From Streptomyces odontomachi (GTDB lineage Bacteria > Actinomycetota > Actinomycetes > Streptomycetales > Streptomycetaceae), in contig NZ_JAMJWG010000011.1 of the NCBI RefSeq assembly GCF_024435355.1, positions 1-64,000 on the forward strand: a DNA stretch of 64,000 bases. The letters run 5' to 3'. Under the pieces are notes generated by a model. The model did no database searches and was not told the DNA's origin. It saw only the letters and a list, made by a program, of their open reading frames with translations. A program made the position numbers and the translations under genes. Shown one piece after another: positions 33,783 through 44,000 of this stretch; positions within the stretch are counted from its first letter, which is position 1; every line of letters starts with the position of its first letter.

Positions 33783-35630
33783 TCAGTTGACGGCCGAGGC
33801 TGAGTCCACGGGAAGAGACAGTAGACCGTCCGCAAACAGCCAAATCCGGAGCGCGATCGAGGCTAGGTAGCTGCCGCGCACGCGGATGCGGTGTTCGTCC
33901 CAATGAGCGGCCCAGTCGGTGATACCGCTGTCCTCGGGAGAGTTGAGCAGGGTGCCATGAGTGAGGCGCAGCAGACTGTGCTCGCCGAGCAATTGCTTCT
34001 TGCTTTCCCAAGCCATGTTCCCCAGGGCGGGGTTGAGCCGGCCAGTCAGCAAGGTGAGATTGCCGAGTGTATGTACCAACTCATCGCGTTCAGCCCCTTC
34101 CTGGAGGTCGTCCTCAAGCACTGGCCAGTTGTCGCGCCAGCTCTGCGGCATGACGTGCTCGATGGTCAATTTCGCACTGACCTGTTCACCGACAGGGGGA
34201 ACGAGCTGCTCGGTGTGGTCGGTGCGTAGTGCGTCCTCCAGCGCTTCGAGCAGAATGCGGACACGGCTGCGGTACAGGCGGGAGTAGAGCGGGGCCTGTT
34301 CCAGCGCGGTACGGAATTCTGCGTCCGTGGGCCACTGCCGGTGAGGCCCCTGCATGGACGAAAGGGTTTTGATGACCGCTTCGTCCGCGTACTCGGGCTG
34401 CCTGGCTGCGGCCGTTACGAGCTCCCGGAAGACATGGTTGTAATCGCGGTTGGTCAGGTTGAGGATCGTCCGGCGCATGAGGTAGCTGTCGACCGCACGG
34501 ATCGCTCGAAGCCTGCGCTCGCTGGAGAGGACGCCCTCTTCCAACCCGTAGAGGAACAGTAGTAGGGGCATCGGGGTGGAAGTGTCCATGACCTTCATCC
34601 GGTACAGGAAGCGGCCTTCGACTCCATCGGTGGGGTGATGGTCAATGCGCTCGTAGATGTCGGCGTACCGGGCGAGTTCGGCGAAAACGTCCTCTGTGGA
34701 GGCGGACGATGCTGCGAGCCAGCGTTCGAACTCCTTGAAGAGGGCGGATGAGGTGAAGTCACGCCGGCTGCGCATGATGAGCCAGTGGGTCAGGAAGACA
34801 TCCAGACGGCTGCGGGTGATGCGACCGGTCCTCTGCTCGGTGCGCCACTCGTCCTGGTCGAAGGGGAACCAGTACGTGGTGTAAAGCCGATCGACGTCTG
34901 CCCCGGCGTGCTCGGCAGTGCGGAACAGCAGGTTCTTGATGAGGTCCGCCTTCTCGAGCGGAGTGCCACGGCTGTTCAGCGTCTCGAAGACAACCTGAGC
35001 GTCGTCGTGCTTCTCCAGGTCGATGATCACCAGACGCAAATGTTCCCGCATCGTCTGTACCAGTGCGCCGAGACGCTCCTCGGGATCAGTTGCCTCGGCA
35101 AGCCAGGAGCTTATTTCCTGCTGGAAATAAGCGACGGCCTGCGCGAGCCGTCCGGTACCGCCATGCCCCGTCATCACGGTGCGGAATTCTTCTCGGTCCG
35201 CGTTGGTGGGCCAGATTTTGTAGAGGTGGTCGGGGTGGCCGTCCCGGTCGAACAGATCCTCGTCGTTCTCCAGGAATTTGCTGAGCAGCCGTACGGAGCG
35301 TTCGTGATCGAGGGCCGTGGCGGAGATTCGGGCAGCGAATAAGAAGAGTTGCAGTGTCGTCAAGCGCTGCTGGCCGTCGATGACCTGCCGGGTCTCCAGG
35401 TTCGACGATAGGTAGGGCGTCTCGTCGAAGACAAGGGCGCCGAGGAAGTGCGGCGCCACAGTCTCGTTCTCCGTTGCTTGTTCGGCAAGCTCGATGGTTC
35501 GCCGGATATCAGCCCACAAGGGAGCCCAGTTTTCGTCCCGATCCCACACGTAAGGCCTCTGAAACAAAGGCACCGTATAGCGGATGTCTCTGCCGAAGAT
35601 CCGTCGCAGATCGACTGTGTCTGCCCGCAC
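33783..35630 (-). CDS. DUF262/DUF1524 (GmrSD-like) protein, type IV restriction-like
   Basis: This protein has 615 aa from GTG 35630, with GGGAG 7 nt upstream. The N-terminal DUF262 (GmrS/ParB-like NTPase) motifs are present: Val-Pro-Leu-Phe-Gln-Arg-Pro-Tyr-Val-Trp and Val-Ile-Asp-Gly-Gln-Gln-Arg-Leu-Thr-Thr. A C-terminal DUF1524 HNH-type nuclease follows, with Ile-Glu-His-Val-Met-Pro-Gln-Ser-Trp and a later Leu-Gly-Asn-Leu-Thr-Leu-Leu. Members of this fusion family cut modified phage DNA. The gene is less GC-rich than its neighbours, which suggests transfer. The longer open frame to 35684 has no good ribosome binding site. Confidence 0.88.
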   Translation of the reverse strand: MRADTVDLRRIFGRDIRYTVPLFQRPYVWDRDENWAPLWADIRRTIELAEQATENETVAPHFLGALVFDETPYLSSNLETRQVIDGQQRLTTLQLFLFAARISATALDHERSVRLLSKFLENDEDLFDRDGHPDHLYKIWPTNADREEFRTVMTGHGGTGRLAQAVAYFQQEISSWLAEATDPEERLGALVQTMREHLRLVIIDLEKHDDAQVVFETLNSRGTPLEKADLIKNLLFRTAEHAGADVDRLYTTYWFPFDQDEWRTEQRTGRITRSRLDVFLTHWLIMRSRRDFTSSALFKEFERWLAASSASTEDVFAELARYADIYERIDHHPTDGVEGRFLYRMKVMDTSTPMPLLLFLYGLEEGVLSSERRLRAIRAVDSYLMRRTILNLTNRDYNHVFRELVTAAARQPEYADEAVIKTLSSMQGPHRQWPTDAEFRTALEQAPLYSRLYRSRVRILLEALEDALRTDHTEQLVPPVGEQVSAKLTIEHVMPQSWRDNWPVLEDDLQEGAERDELVHTLGNLTLLTGRLNPALGNMAWESKKQLLGEHSLLRLTHGTLLNSPEDSGITDWAAHWDEHRIRVRGSYLASIALRIWLFADGLLSLPVDSASAVN

Positions 35631-35769
35631 GTGCTCGCTCCCTTGTGGCTCAGCAGTAACCGCAATAAGATCGGCCCTGCACAACTATCGATATCGTCGT
35701 GTGTCGAATGCAGTCCCGGGCTGACCCGGCTCCTCGAATCGGTCAGCCGCGACGGCACCCTCCGGTCAC

Positions 35770-38061
35770 TTACTCATCCCCGGCGCCGTCTGTATCCGAC
35801 GGATTTCCTCCGGATGTGAGCGTCGCGCCGAGAAACGGGCTGGGCGCTCCGTGCCAAAATAGATCGACACTGTCCCGAGCCCTGGTGGCCGCCACGAAAA
35901 GCAGGGACCTCGCCCGCTGGATCTCGTGTCGATAGCGCACCGGATCCGTAGCGCGCAGGCGTTCGACGACGTCGCGCGGCACGATACCGTCCGCCACTCC
36001 TGCGATGATCATCCGCTGGTATTCGAGTCCTTTGAAGCGGAACATGGTGCCGACGTGCACTCCGTCGGCGCCGTGCGGGCCGTCCGAACGGATTTCGACC
36101 GAATGGATACCGTGCAACCTGAGCGTGTAACCCACCTCGGTTGCCATCTGATTAGTAGGGACACAGATGGCGATCTGTTCGTGCGGAATGCTCAGTTCTG
36201 AACTGGCATCCCAATCCTTGATCAGGGCAGCGATGCCGTCCCGTTCTGCCGCCCAGTCGACGAACGCGTGTCCGACCGGCTTACTCCCGCTGAGCACCGA
36301 GCGGTACCCGGCCAGGGTCTCCTCGCTGCCGTCCAAATCGTCGTACTTGGTGTCGCCCAGTACGCCGAGAGCCGAGCGCAGGATCTGCCGCGTCGTGCGG
36401 TAGCTCAGGCTCAGCTTCGAGGCGCGGCCACGGATGTTGATGCCCAGGCTGCCAAGCGTCACCTGGTTCTTATAGATGCGCTGATGGGTGTCGCCGACCA
36501 GGAACAGGTCGTTCTCGCCGCGAGGAGTCATCGCGCGCAGCATCTTCCAGTGGGCGGGCCGCAGGTCCTGCGCCTCGTCCACGACGACGTGCCGATACCG
36601 GAATCGCAGCCATCCCCCCGAACCGTCCTGGAGATGGATGTTGTCAAGGCCACCTGCCTCCTCACGCTGCTGCGCGATCCTGAGGATGCGTTGCTCGCGT
36701 TCCATCTCCAGACGGGCGGCGCGCTCGGCCACCTGGTCCCAGGTTTGCCGTCCGAGGCGGTCGAGACGTTGGGTAAAGCGGTCGGCCAGCTGCCATATAT
36801 CCGCGCGTTCTTGACGGCTGACGTTCTTGCCACGCCCAGCACGGCGCGCCCGGAAATACTCGGTGCGGGTGCCGACGGCCTGGCCGAGGATGACCTGCGT
36901 CCATTCGTCGTGGAGGAATTCAGGGTCCCAGTTGTTTTCCCCGAGCTCATCGAGGAGCCCTCGCCATTCCCGTACGGCTTGGCTGTCGTCGATCGTCTGC
37001 TTCCTGTTGCCTGGTTCAGCTTCTCGGACGATGCGCAGCGCCAGCTGGTCCACATGGCTCACCTCGACGCGGGCCAGCAGCTCCTCGCCGCCCAGTTCCA
37101 GCAGCCGGGAGCGCAGGTCGGCAGCCAGGTTCTTGTTGTACGTCGTCAGCAGGACTGGTTTGTCGCGGCCGGCCGAGAGCTGCCCCACGAGGAATCGCAC
37201 CCGGTGCAGGGCGACGATGGTCTTACCGGTACCAGGACCGCCACCCACCCGGGCGGGGCCGTTGTAGTGCCGCTCGACCAGCTTTGCCTGTGTGGGGTGC
37301 AGAAAGACCTTCCACCGGCCGAAGTCGCCGCTTTCCAAGGCCTCCTTCAGGGCGTCATCGGTCGTGGTGACGACGGTTGCCGGGCGCTGAACGGCCGCCT
37401 CGAAGTCATCCGGGTCGACCGGTTCGGTGGCGGCGACCGGCCTGGTCACCTGGTCGAGTACGGCGTCGTACGATGCGCCGTCGAACAGCGCGAGCAGGAC
37501 CTCGCCGGTGAGCTGCGGGGCGTACTCGATCAGGCCGAGGAGTTGGTCCTCCGTGGTGAGCGTGCGGATGACCGGCAGCAGGGGTTCGGCGACTCCAAGG
37601 TCCGAGAGCTGTTCGTCGGACCATGCCGCGAAGAGGGTCTGGGCCGTTTCCGGAGGAGTCGGTGCTGCTGGCGCGGTATCCGTGGGGGACGGTGGCGGTG
37701 CTGGAAGGCGGCGGAGGATGCTGTCTTCCACCACCTCCAGGTCCACGTATTCGATTCCGCCGGTGATCTGGTTGACGCCATAGGACAGACGGTCGTAGAC
37801 GTCTTTGCGGTGCTTGACGGAGACGATCAGCCAGTCGTCGTCGGCGAGCCGCAGGAGCAGCGCTCGGTACTCGTCGTTGACCCGTGCTGACCACAGCCTG
37901 CTGTCACCCTTGAGCTGCTGGAGCTTCAACCCTGCTGTGTTCGGGTTGGTCCTGAACTTGTGCTGGAAGTCGAAGAACGCCCCCTTGACCGTGCGGGGGA
38001 GTTTGCGGATCTCCTTGTCGGCCTTGTCGAGCAGGCGCAGTGTGACGCCCGAGGTGTTCAT
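35770..38061 (-). CDS. RelE-like domain fused to a UvrD/Rep-type SF1 helicase
   Basis: This protein has 763 aa. Residues 1-100 look like a RelE/ParE-superfamily domain (Lys-Gly-Asp-Ser-Arg-Leu-Trp-Ser-Ala-Arg-Val-Asn-Asp-Glu-Tyr-Arg and Val-Lys-His-Arg-Lys-Asp-Val-Tyr), the fold of mRNA-cleaving toxins. After a linker comes an SF1A helicase. It has Walker A Gly-Gly-Gly-Pro-Gly-Thr-Gly-Lys-Thr (~274), Walker B Val-Val-Asp-Glu-Ala-Gln-Asp (~495), and a final motif Phe-Val-Ala-Ala-Thr-Arg-Ala-Arg. Its ATG overlaps the stop of the giant helicase by 4 nt, so the two are translationally coupled and probably work together. Confidence 0.85.
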   Translation of the reverse strand: MNTSGVTLRLLDKADKEIRKLPRTVKGAFFDFQHKFRTNPNTAGLKLQQLKGDSRLWSARVNDEYRALLLRLADDDWLIVSVKHRKDVYDRLSYGVNQITGGIEYVDLEVVEDSILRRLPAPPPSPTDTAPAAPTPPETAQTLFAAWSDEQLSDLGVAEPLLPVIRTLTTEDQLLGLIEYAPQLTGEVLLALFDGASYDAVLDQVTRPVAATEPVDPDDFEAAVQRPATVVTTTDDALKEALESGDFGRWKVFLHPTQAKLVERHYNGPARVGGGPGTGKTIVALHRVRFLVGQLSAGRDKPVLLTTYNKNLAADLRSRLLELGGEELLARVEVSHVDQLALRIVREAEPGNRKQTIDDSQAVREWRGLLDELGENNWDPEFLHDEWTQVILGQAVGTRTEYFRARRAGRGKNVSRQERADIWQLADRFTQRLDRLGRQTWDQVAERAARLEMEREQRILRIAQQREEAGGLDNIHLQDGSGGWLRFRYRHVVVDEAQDLRPAHWKMLRAMTPRGENDLFLVGDTHQRIYKNQVTLGSLGINIRGRASKLSLSYRTTRQILRSALGVLGDTKYDDLDGSEETLAGYRSVLSGSKPVGHAFVDWAAERDGIAALIKDWDASSELSIPHEQIAICVPTNQMATEVGYTLRLHGIHSVEIRSDGPHGADGVHVGTMFRFKGLEYQRMIIAGVADGIVPRDVVERLRATDPVRYRHEIQRARSLLFVAATRARDSVDLFWHGAPSPFLGATLTSGGNPSDTDGAGDE

Positions 38062-41000
38062 CGCTTCCGCTCTCCGTCGCTCGTGGTGCTGCCGTGCTGC
38101 TGTCCGGTGAGCCGGGCTATCAGTGACTCCTGGCCCCATTCGGTCGCGGTGCGGACCTCCCAGCCCGCATCCGCGAATGCCTTGTCGCGGTCCTCTGCCT
38201 CGTGGTCCGGCTCGACCCCGTGTGCGAGGGGCGCGAGGACCACGCCGACACGGGCATCGGGCCAGGCCAATTCGGCCTGCCAGCCGTGCTCGTCGAGTTC
38301 GTAGCCATCGCGTGGGGCGGGCACCCCGGCGTCGGCCAGCGCCTGCGCGAGGCCGGCAAGGCCCGGTTCCTCCGGATCGAGGTACTCGATGACCCGCTCC
38401 CAGCCCGCATCCTGCTCCGAGGCTGCGACCGTGGCCTTGTCGGCTGCTCCTGGTACGGGTGTGACGCGCGCGCTCGCGCTGTGCGCCGGCACGATCGGTT
38501 CGTCGACGGTGGCGGGTGCATCCTCGGCGCGCGGGGAGGCCGGGGTGTGCACCGACGTCAGCCAGCCGGTTCCGCCTGTGACGGTGAGCAGCTCGGGGGC
38601 GAACCCGTCGAGCATGCTGGTGGTCAGCTGAGCACTGTCACCGCCGCCGTACTCCAGGAACTGCAGCACGTTGCTCCAGTACAGCCAGGCCTGCCAGCGC
38701 CGCTTGTGAGCCTGCTCATCTGCCAGGGCCGCATCGCCGTCGTCCAGGACGCTGAGTCCTGTCCAAACCGGCGGCGTGCGCCTGCCGTCCGCAGCCAGCA
38801 CCAGACGGCAACCCGACGTATCGGCGCCGAATAGCAGCCGCACCGGTCCCGAGGCCCCCCGCACCGCACCGCCGCCCAGAGCCTCTCGGATGCCATCGGT
38901 GACCTCTTCACCCGCGAGCGCGATGGCACGGACGCCGTCAGTCCCACTCAGACCGGCGGCGACCGCTTCCGCCCGGTGCTGCCACCGCCCGGGGTCGGGG
39001 GAGCGGAGATAGGAGAGGAGCAGCCTGACGGGATTGACCCACACTGTTTCCGCCAGCTCGCCGGGTAGACCCCCGCCCACGCGTTCGTAGTAGTCACGGG
39101 CCCGTTTGCGGCCGCTCGTGCCGTACGGTTCCCACACCGGATTGTTCGACTTCGCTGCCGCGTACCCCGTGTCCTGGACCCGCTGACGCCACTCCTTGAC
39201 GTCGTAGAAGGTCAGCTGGAACACCCGCAGGCCCTCCGCCCTCAGCCGTGTCCGTTTCATGGCGTCGTCGGCGAGCCGGTTGTGTTCGCGGGTGGCGTGG
39301 TAGGCGTAGCCGTCCAGATACAGAGCCACGCGCGGGCCAGGAGCGTCGAGTCGTTCGAGGAGTACATCGGGCCGGGTGCCGTCCAGGACGCGCTGCTGCG
39401 AGACCCGCCAGCTCACGGTCGTGCCCTCCGCCGCCGTCAGCCGCAGGTCGAGCGCGTAGGTGCCTGCCGAGGTGGTGTACGTGTCCGCGGCAGCCCCGGA
39501 CTCGGTGAGTTTCGCCCAGTCCTGAAGGGTGTCGAGGAAGAGGATCTCCAGGTCACTCTCCGCCTGCCGCTGGAGCGGGATGTGCCGTGTGGTCGCGACC
39601 GGTGAGGTCTTCCAGCGCTCACCGTCGGTGCCGAGCAGCTCGTCCAGCATCTGCCTGACTTCGTTGCGGCTCACCCTGTCGTAGTCGGCGGCGGGGACTC
39701 GTCGCAGGAGGCACTGGTGGCAGCCGTCGAGTCCTTTTTCCAGGCATGCGCACCCCTCGATGACCTCGCGTGCCATCAGGAGCACCTCGCGGAAGCCATC
39801 GGCGGACGCCAATCGGTGCAGATACCCGGTGCCGCCTGGAAGGCGGTCGTAGACGACGAGAAAGCGCCTCGGCCAGTCGGCGCTCGAATCGCCCGCATGG
39901 TCCGGCATCGTCGCCTCGGCGATGTCGATGTGATCGGGGTCGCCGCCGTAGCGGGCGGCTATGCCGGCGAACAGCGCAGCGGTGAAGGAGGCGAGCCGCT
40001 CCTTGGCACGGGCCACTGACGCGGGCAACAGGATGCGCACTGCCTCCGTGGTCAGCTCGTGGGCGAGCAGGAGTGGGACGTCCTGTCCTCTGCCTGGGCC
40101 GCTTGCGGCGTCCCTATCCGTGCCTTTGCCCCGGCGTCGGGGGCACCACAGCAAATGATGCTTGGCTGCCGGGGAGCCCACTGCTCCTGATTCGGTCAGC
40201 GCGTGCTGCGGCACGTCTGCCACCGGGCGGCCGTCGGCCGTCGCGCCGCCGCAACTGGTACAGACGAAGAAGGGGTTGAGACGCACATCGCGCCCCGCCA
40301 CCGGCACCGTGCTGCTACCGTCCTCGCGGTCGAGTCCCAGGTTGAGCGTCCGGATCTTGGCCTGGCGGGTGAAGTCGACGCCGAAGACAGCGGTGTCGTG
40401 CCGCCAGGAGCCGGGTGCCAGGCGTTCGGGGTCGATGTCGACGGTGGTCAGGGTCGCATAGTGCCTGCGATCGCGCTCGTCACGGTCGTCCCGCACCCGG
40501 GCGTCGTCCCGCTTGTCTCGTGAGAGCACCCTCCTCGGCTGGAGTACGTACTGCACGCACCCCGCATCCGCGATTTCCCGCCCGCCGCAGCGCGGACACG
40601 GCCCGGTGTCATGCTCGGCGCCGCTGGTACGCACATAGCCGCAGCCGGGACAGAGCCGCCAGACCGACCACGCCCGGCGCTCGGGGCTGCCGATGTCGAG
40701 GGCGCGCACCACATGGCGGTAACCGTTGACGTAGAAGCTGTTGCCGGGGGCGAGCTCGGTGAGCGCCAGCTTGCGGGAGCGTTCGTATCCCCGCGTTTCA
40801 CTGCGGTAGACCTTGCTGGGCGGGCCGTCCTTTGCTCCTGTGCCCTCGGCGCTCTCGTCGTCGCCCTGGGCCTCGTTCCAGTAAAGCGTCGCTTCCAGTT
40901 GCGTAGTGGTGTCGGTCAGGCTGTAGTTGGGCAGCAGCCCCAGCTCCACCAGCGTGGCGTGGGCGCTCGACTGGCTCAGTTCGCGCAGCAGGTCACCGGT

Positions 41001-44000
41001 GCCACGGCGCTCGGCCAGCAACTCGCGCCTCTCACGTTCCTGTGACTCGTCTGACCTGGCCAGCTGCTCGGCGGCCTGGTCGATGGCGGCGATCCTGCGA
41101 CGTAGTTCTTCACGCCGGCCCGTCCAGTCCTCTTCGGCCTCCTGAAGCGCGCGGACAATGCCGTCGGTCGCATAGGCCCTCAGTTCTTCGGCTGCGTACG
41201 CCGATATGCCGGCGTCGCTCGGGTCCTCTCCGCCGCTGCTGGGGGGGAACAGGGTCAGGAACCCATCGACGAGTTCCGCGCCATGGGTCTGTGCGGCGTC
41301 GGCCAGGTCCTGGCACCAGCCGCTGGTGCCAAACAGGGCAGACGACAGTCGAGGGAGGGGCGCCAGCACCTCCCCGTCAGAGGTGTGCAGTGCGCCCCGG
41401 GCGGCGAGGTCGATCAGCCGGGCCGTGTACTGGCGGCGCAGAATCTCCACCGCGGACAGGTAGCAACCCGGCGGCAGGATGGTCCCGGCGATCATCTCGC
41501 GCGGCTCGTCCAGGTAGTACAGGTCGCGTGCCCTGCGTCCGCCGAAGGCGACCACCAGCGCGTTGCCCGTCTGGCGGCCGGCCCGTCCGGCACGCTGGAC
41601 GTAGCTGGCCGGTCCGGCCGGCAGGGAGCCGAGCAGGACGGCGGACAGTTCGCCGATGTCGATGCCGAGTTCCAGTGTCGGCGTACACGAGAGCACGTTG
41701 GGGTCGGTGTAGTGCGTTCCTGCTCTGAAGGCGCGCTCCACGCGTTCGCGTTCCGGGCGGATGAGCATGCCGGTGTGCTCGGCGGTCACGACACGGAACG
41801 TGCCACCGGTGAGATAGAGACGCCGGTAGTAGTCGCCGGTGTAGTCCCGCTCCTCGGCGGCGTCGCCCCTACGGGAGAACGTCGGCTCGCCGCGCTGTGC
41901 GCCCGGTTGCGGTGCGGTCAGCCGCCCACCGCAGCGGTACCGCGGGCAGGGGTGCCCGTACCAGCGGGTTCGGCGCTCGGGCGCGACGATCTGCTGCCAT
42001 CCGCAGTCCTCGCAACTGACGAAGGCCTTGTTGACGACGGCGTCGCCGAGCAGCCGCACTTCGATGTGCCCCGGTTGCAGCCCGTAGACGCGGGTCTGCC
42101 GGTCGCGTGACGTGCGTACCGCCAGGGCACGCTCCTCGGCGAGGGCGGGCAGTAACCTGCGCAAGTACTCGACAGCTCCCGCCGCGTCCAGGCCCAGGCA
42201 CCTGCGGGTCCAGTCCTGGTACCAGCCCAGGCGTCCCGTGATGGCATCGAACTCGGTCCTGTCCTTCTGCCCGTCCAGCAGGAAGCGCGGAGGGGCCACC
42301 CCCTCCGGGAACGCAGGCATACCGTCGGGCCTGCGCCCCCATATGACGTAGCGGTTGGCACCAGCCTCCTTGATCCAGGTGTCCAGCCAGCGGTGTCGTA
42401 TCGCGCCGCGCATCCGCAGCCGCTCCAGCAGCCCCCGTACATAGGCCAGATAGCGCTCCGGTGTGGGCAGGCCGCCTCCCACCAGGAGTTGCCCCGGCAG
42501 GGACAAGTGCAGATCACGGGCGAGGTCCGTGATGCGGTCGGGCTCGGCCACGGCCACCTCGGCGGCGGCGGTGCGGGTCAGCTCCAGGGTGCGGCCCATG
42601 CGGCTGCGCAGCCCGAACTCCATCACCGTCGCGAAGGCGAGGCGCTCTCCGATCAGCTTCCAGGTCCGTGCGTCGCCGGTGCCGCGGCCGGACAGCAGGC
42701 GGTCGACGCCCGGCTCGTCGTGCAGGTCAGGAGGGACTACGGCGGCCAGCGCTTCCGCGTCGTCCACTGAATCCAGGACATGGCCGATCAGGTCGTTCAG
42801 CGGGACGGGCGCCCCTGACTCGTCCAGGTTGTGAGCGAGCAGCGAACGCAGCGAGAACTTGTACGAAGCGTTGGCGACGTAACCCGCCCGGTGCGCCGCG
42901 TCCTGCGTGGAGTCGTTGAAAAGCAGTGTCTTGCGCTCTTCCGGGACGAGCGCGATGTCGCCGCCGGTGAACAACTGGGTCACCGTCGCTGAGGCGAGGG
43001 CCGCCTGTGCCGTGCCGAGGAAGCGGATGCCGTTGTCGGTGTGGCAGGCCGGGCAACGGTCGTCTTTCGCGGCCCGGTCGGCGGTGTTCTTGTCGAGCAG
43101 GGCTCGCGCGAACCACGCGTCGACGAGTTCGCCGTCGTCCGCCGAGGTGGGTAGCCGGTAGGTGCCCTGGCCGCCGTCCAGTACCACGACCGACAGCGGG
43201 TCGGTCTTGCCGTCAGTGGGCCGCGCCCCCGTCAGCGCGTCCAGTGCCTGCTGCCGCTCGCCTTCGGTGGCGGAAATGAAGTAGCGGATGCGTCGCTTGT
43301 CCCGCCCGACAGCGGCCCGCCAGATGCGGTCCTGTGCAGTCACCAATTGCTGCGGGTCAGTCTCCGGGGACAGCGCCGCCCACCCGGAACGCCCGCAGTG
43401 ACGGCAGTACACGGCCGGCAGGTGCACCTGCGCCGGTCGAGGCGCCGTGTCCGTGCCCGGCAACGGCTTCGGTCTGCTCGCCGAGGACGACGGCCAACTG
43501 CCGGACGACGTATCCGAGTCGTCGTCGCCGGCGGGTGCGGCGTGCAACGCGGCCCGCCGCGCTGCGGTCCGGTCGTCCGCGTACCAGCGGAATTCTGGCG
43601 TGTGCCCCACTCCGCGCAGCACCCGCGTCACTGGTCGCACCCACAGATGTGCCTCGATGTGCAGCAGGGACCGGGGCCTACGCTCGTCGGAGTCCGGGTC
43701 GCGGGCCGCGGACAGCAGCGCCACGAATCGGCCCAGCGCCTGGAGGACCAGCCGCGGGTTCTCCCGCGCGGTGCGGCCCCAGGAATACCCGAACCGGGCC
43801 AGACGGTCCTGTAACGCCCACTCGTCAAGGGGCTCCCCGCTGAGCAGGGACAGCACACCGTGGGTGAAGTCATGCCGCTTGAGCAACCGTCCGATGCGGA
43901 ACGCATCGAGGCCTGCCCGCCCCAGCATCACGGTGGCGAGCGCGTCCAAATCCAGCTGGTCGGGCCGGGCCTCCACGTCCGGACCACCGGACACGGCCAC

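Noticed and set aside
36268..37890. 540-aa plus-strand frame opposite the UvrD-like helicase
   Set aside because: Antisense shadow without motifs; the minus strand carries all SF1 helicase motifs.
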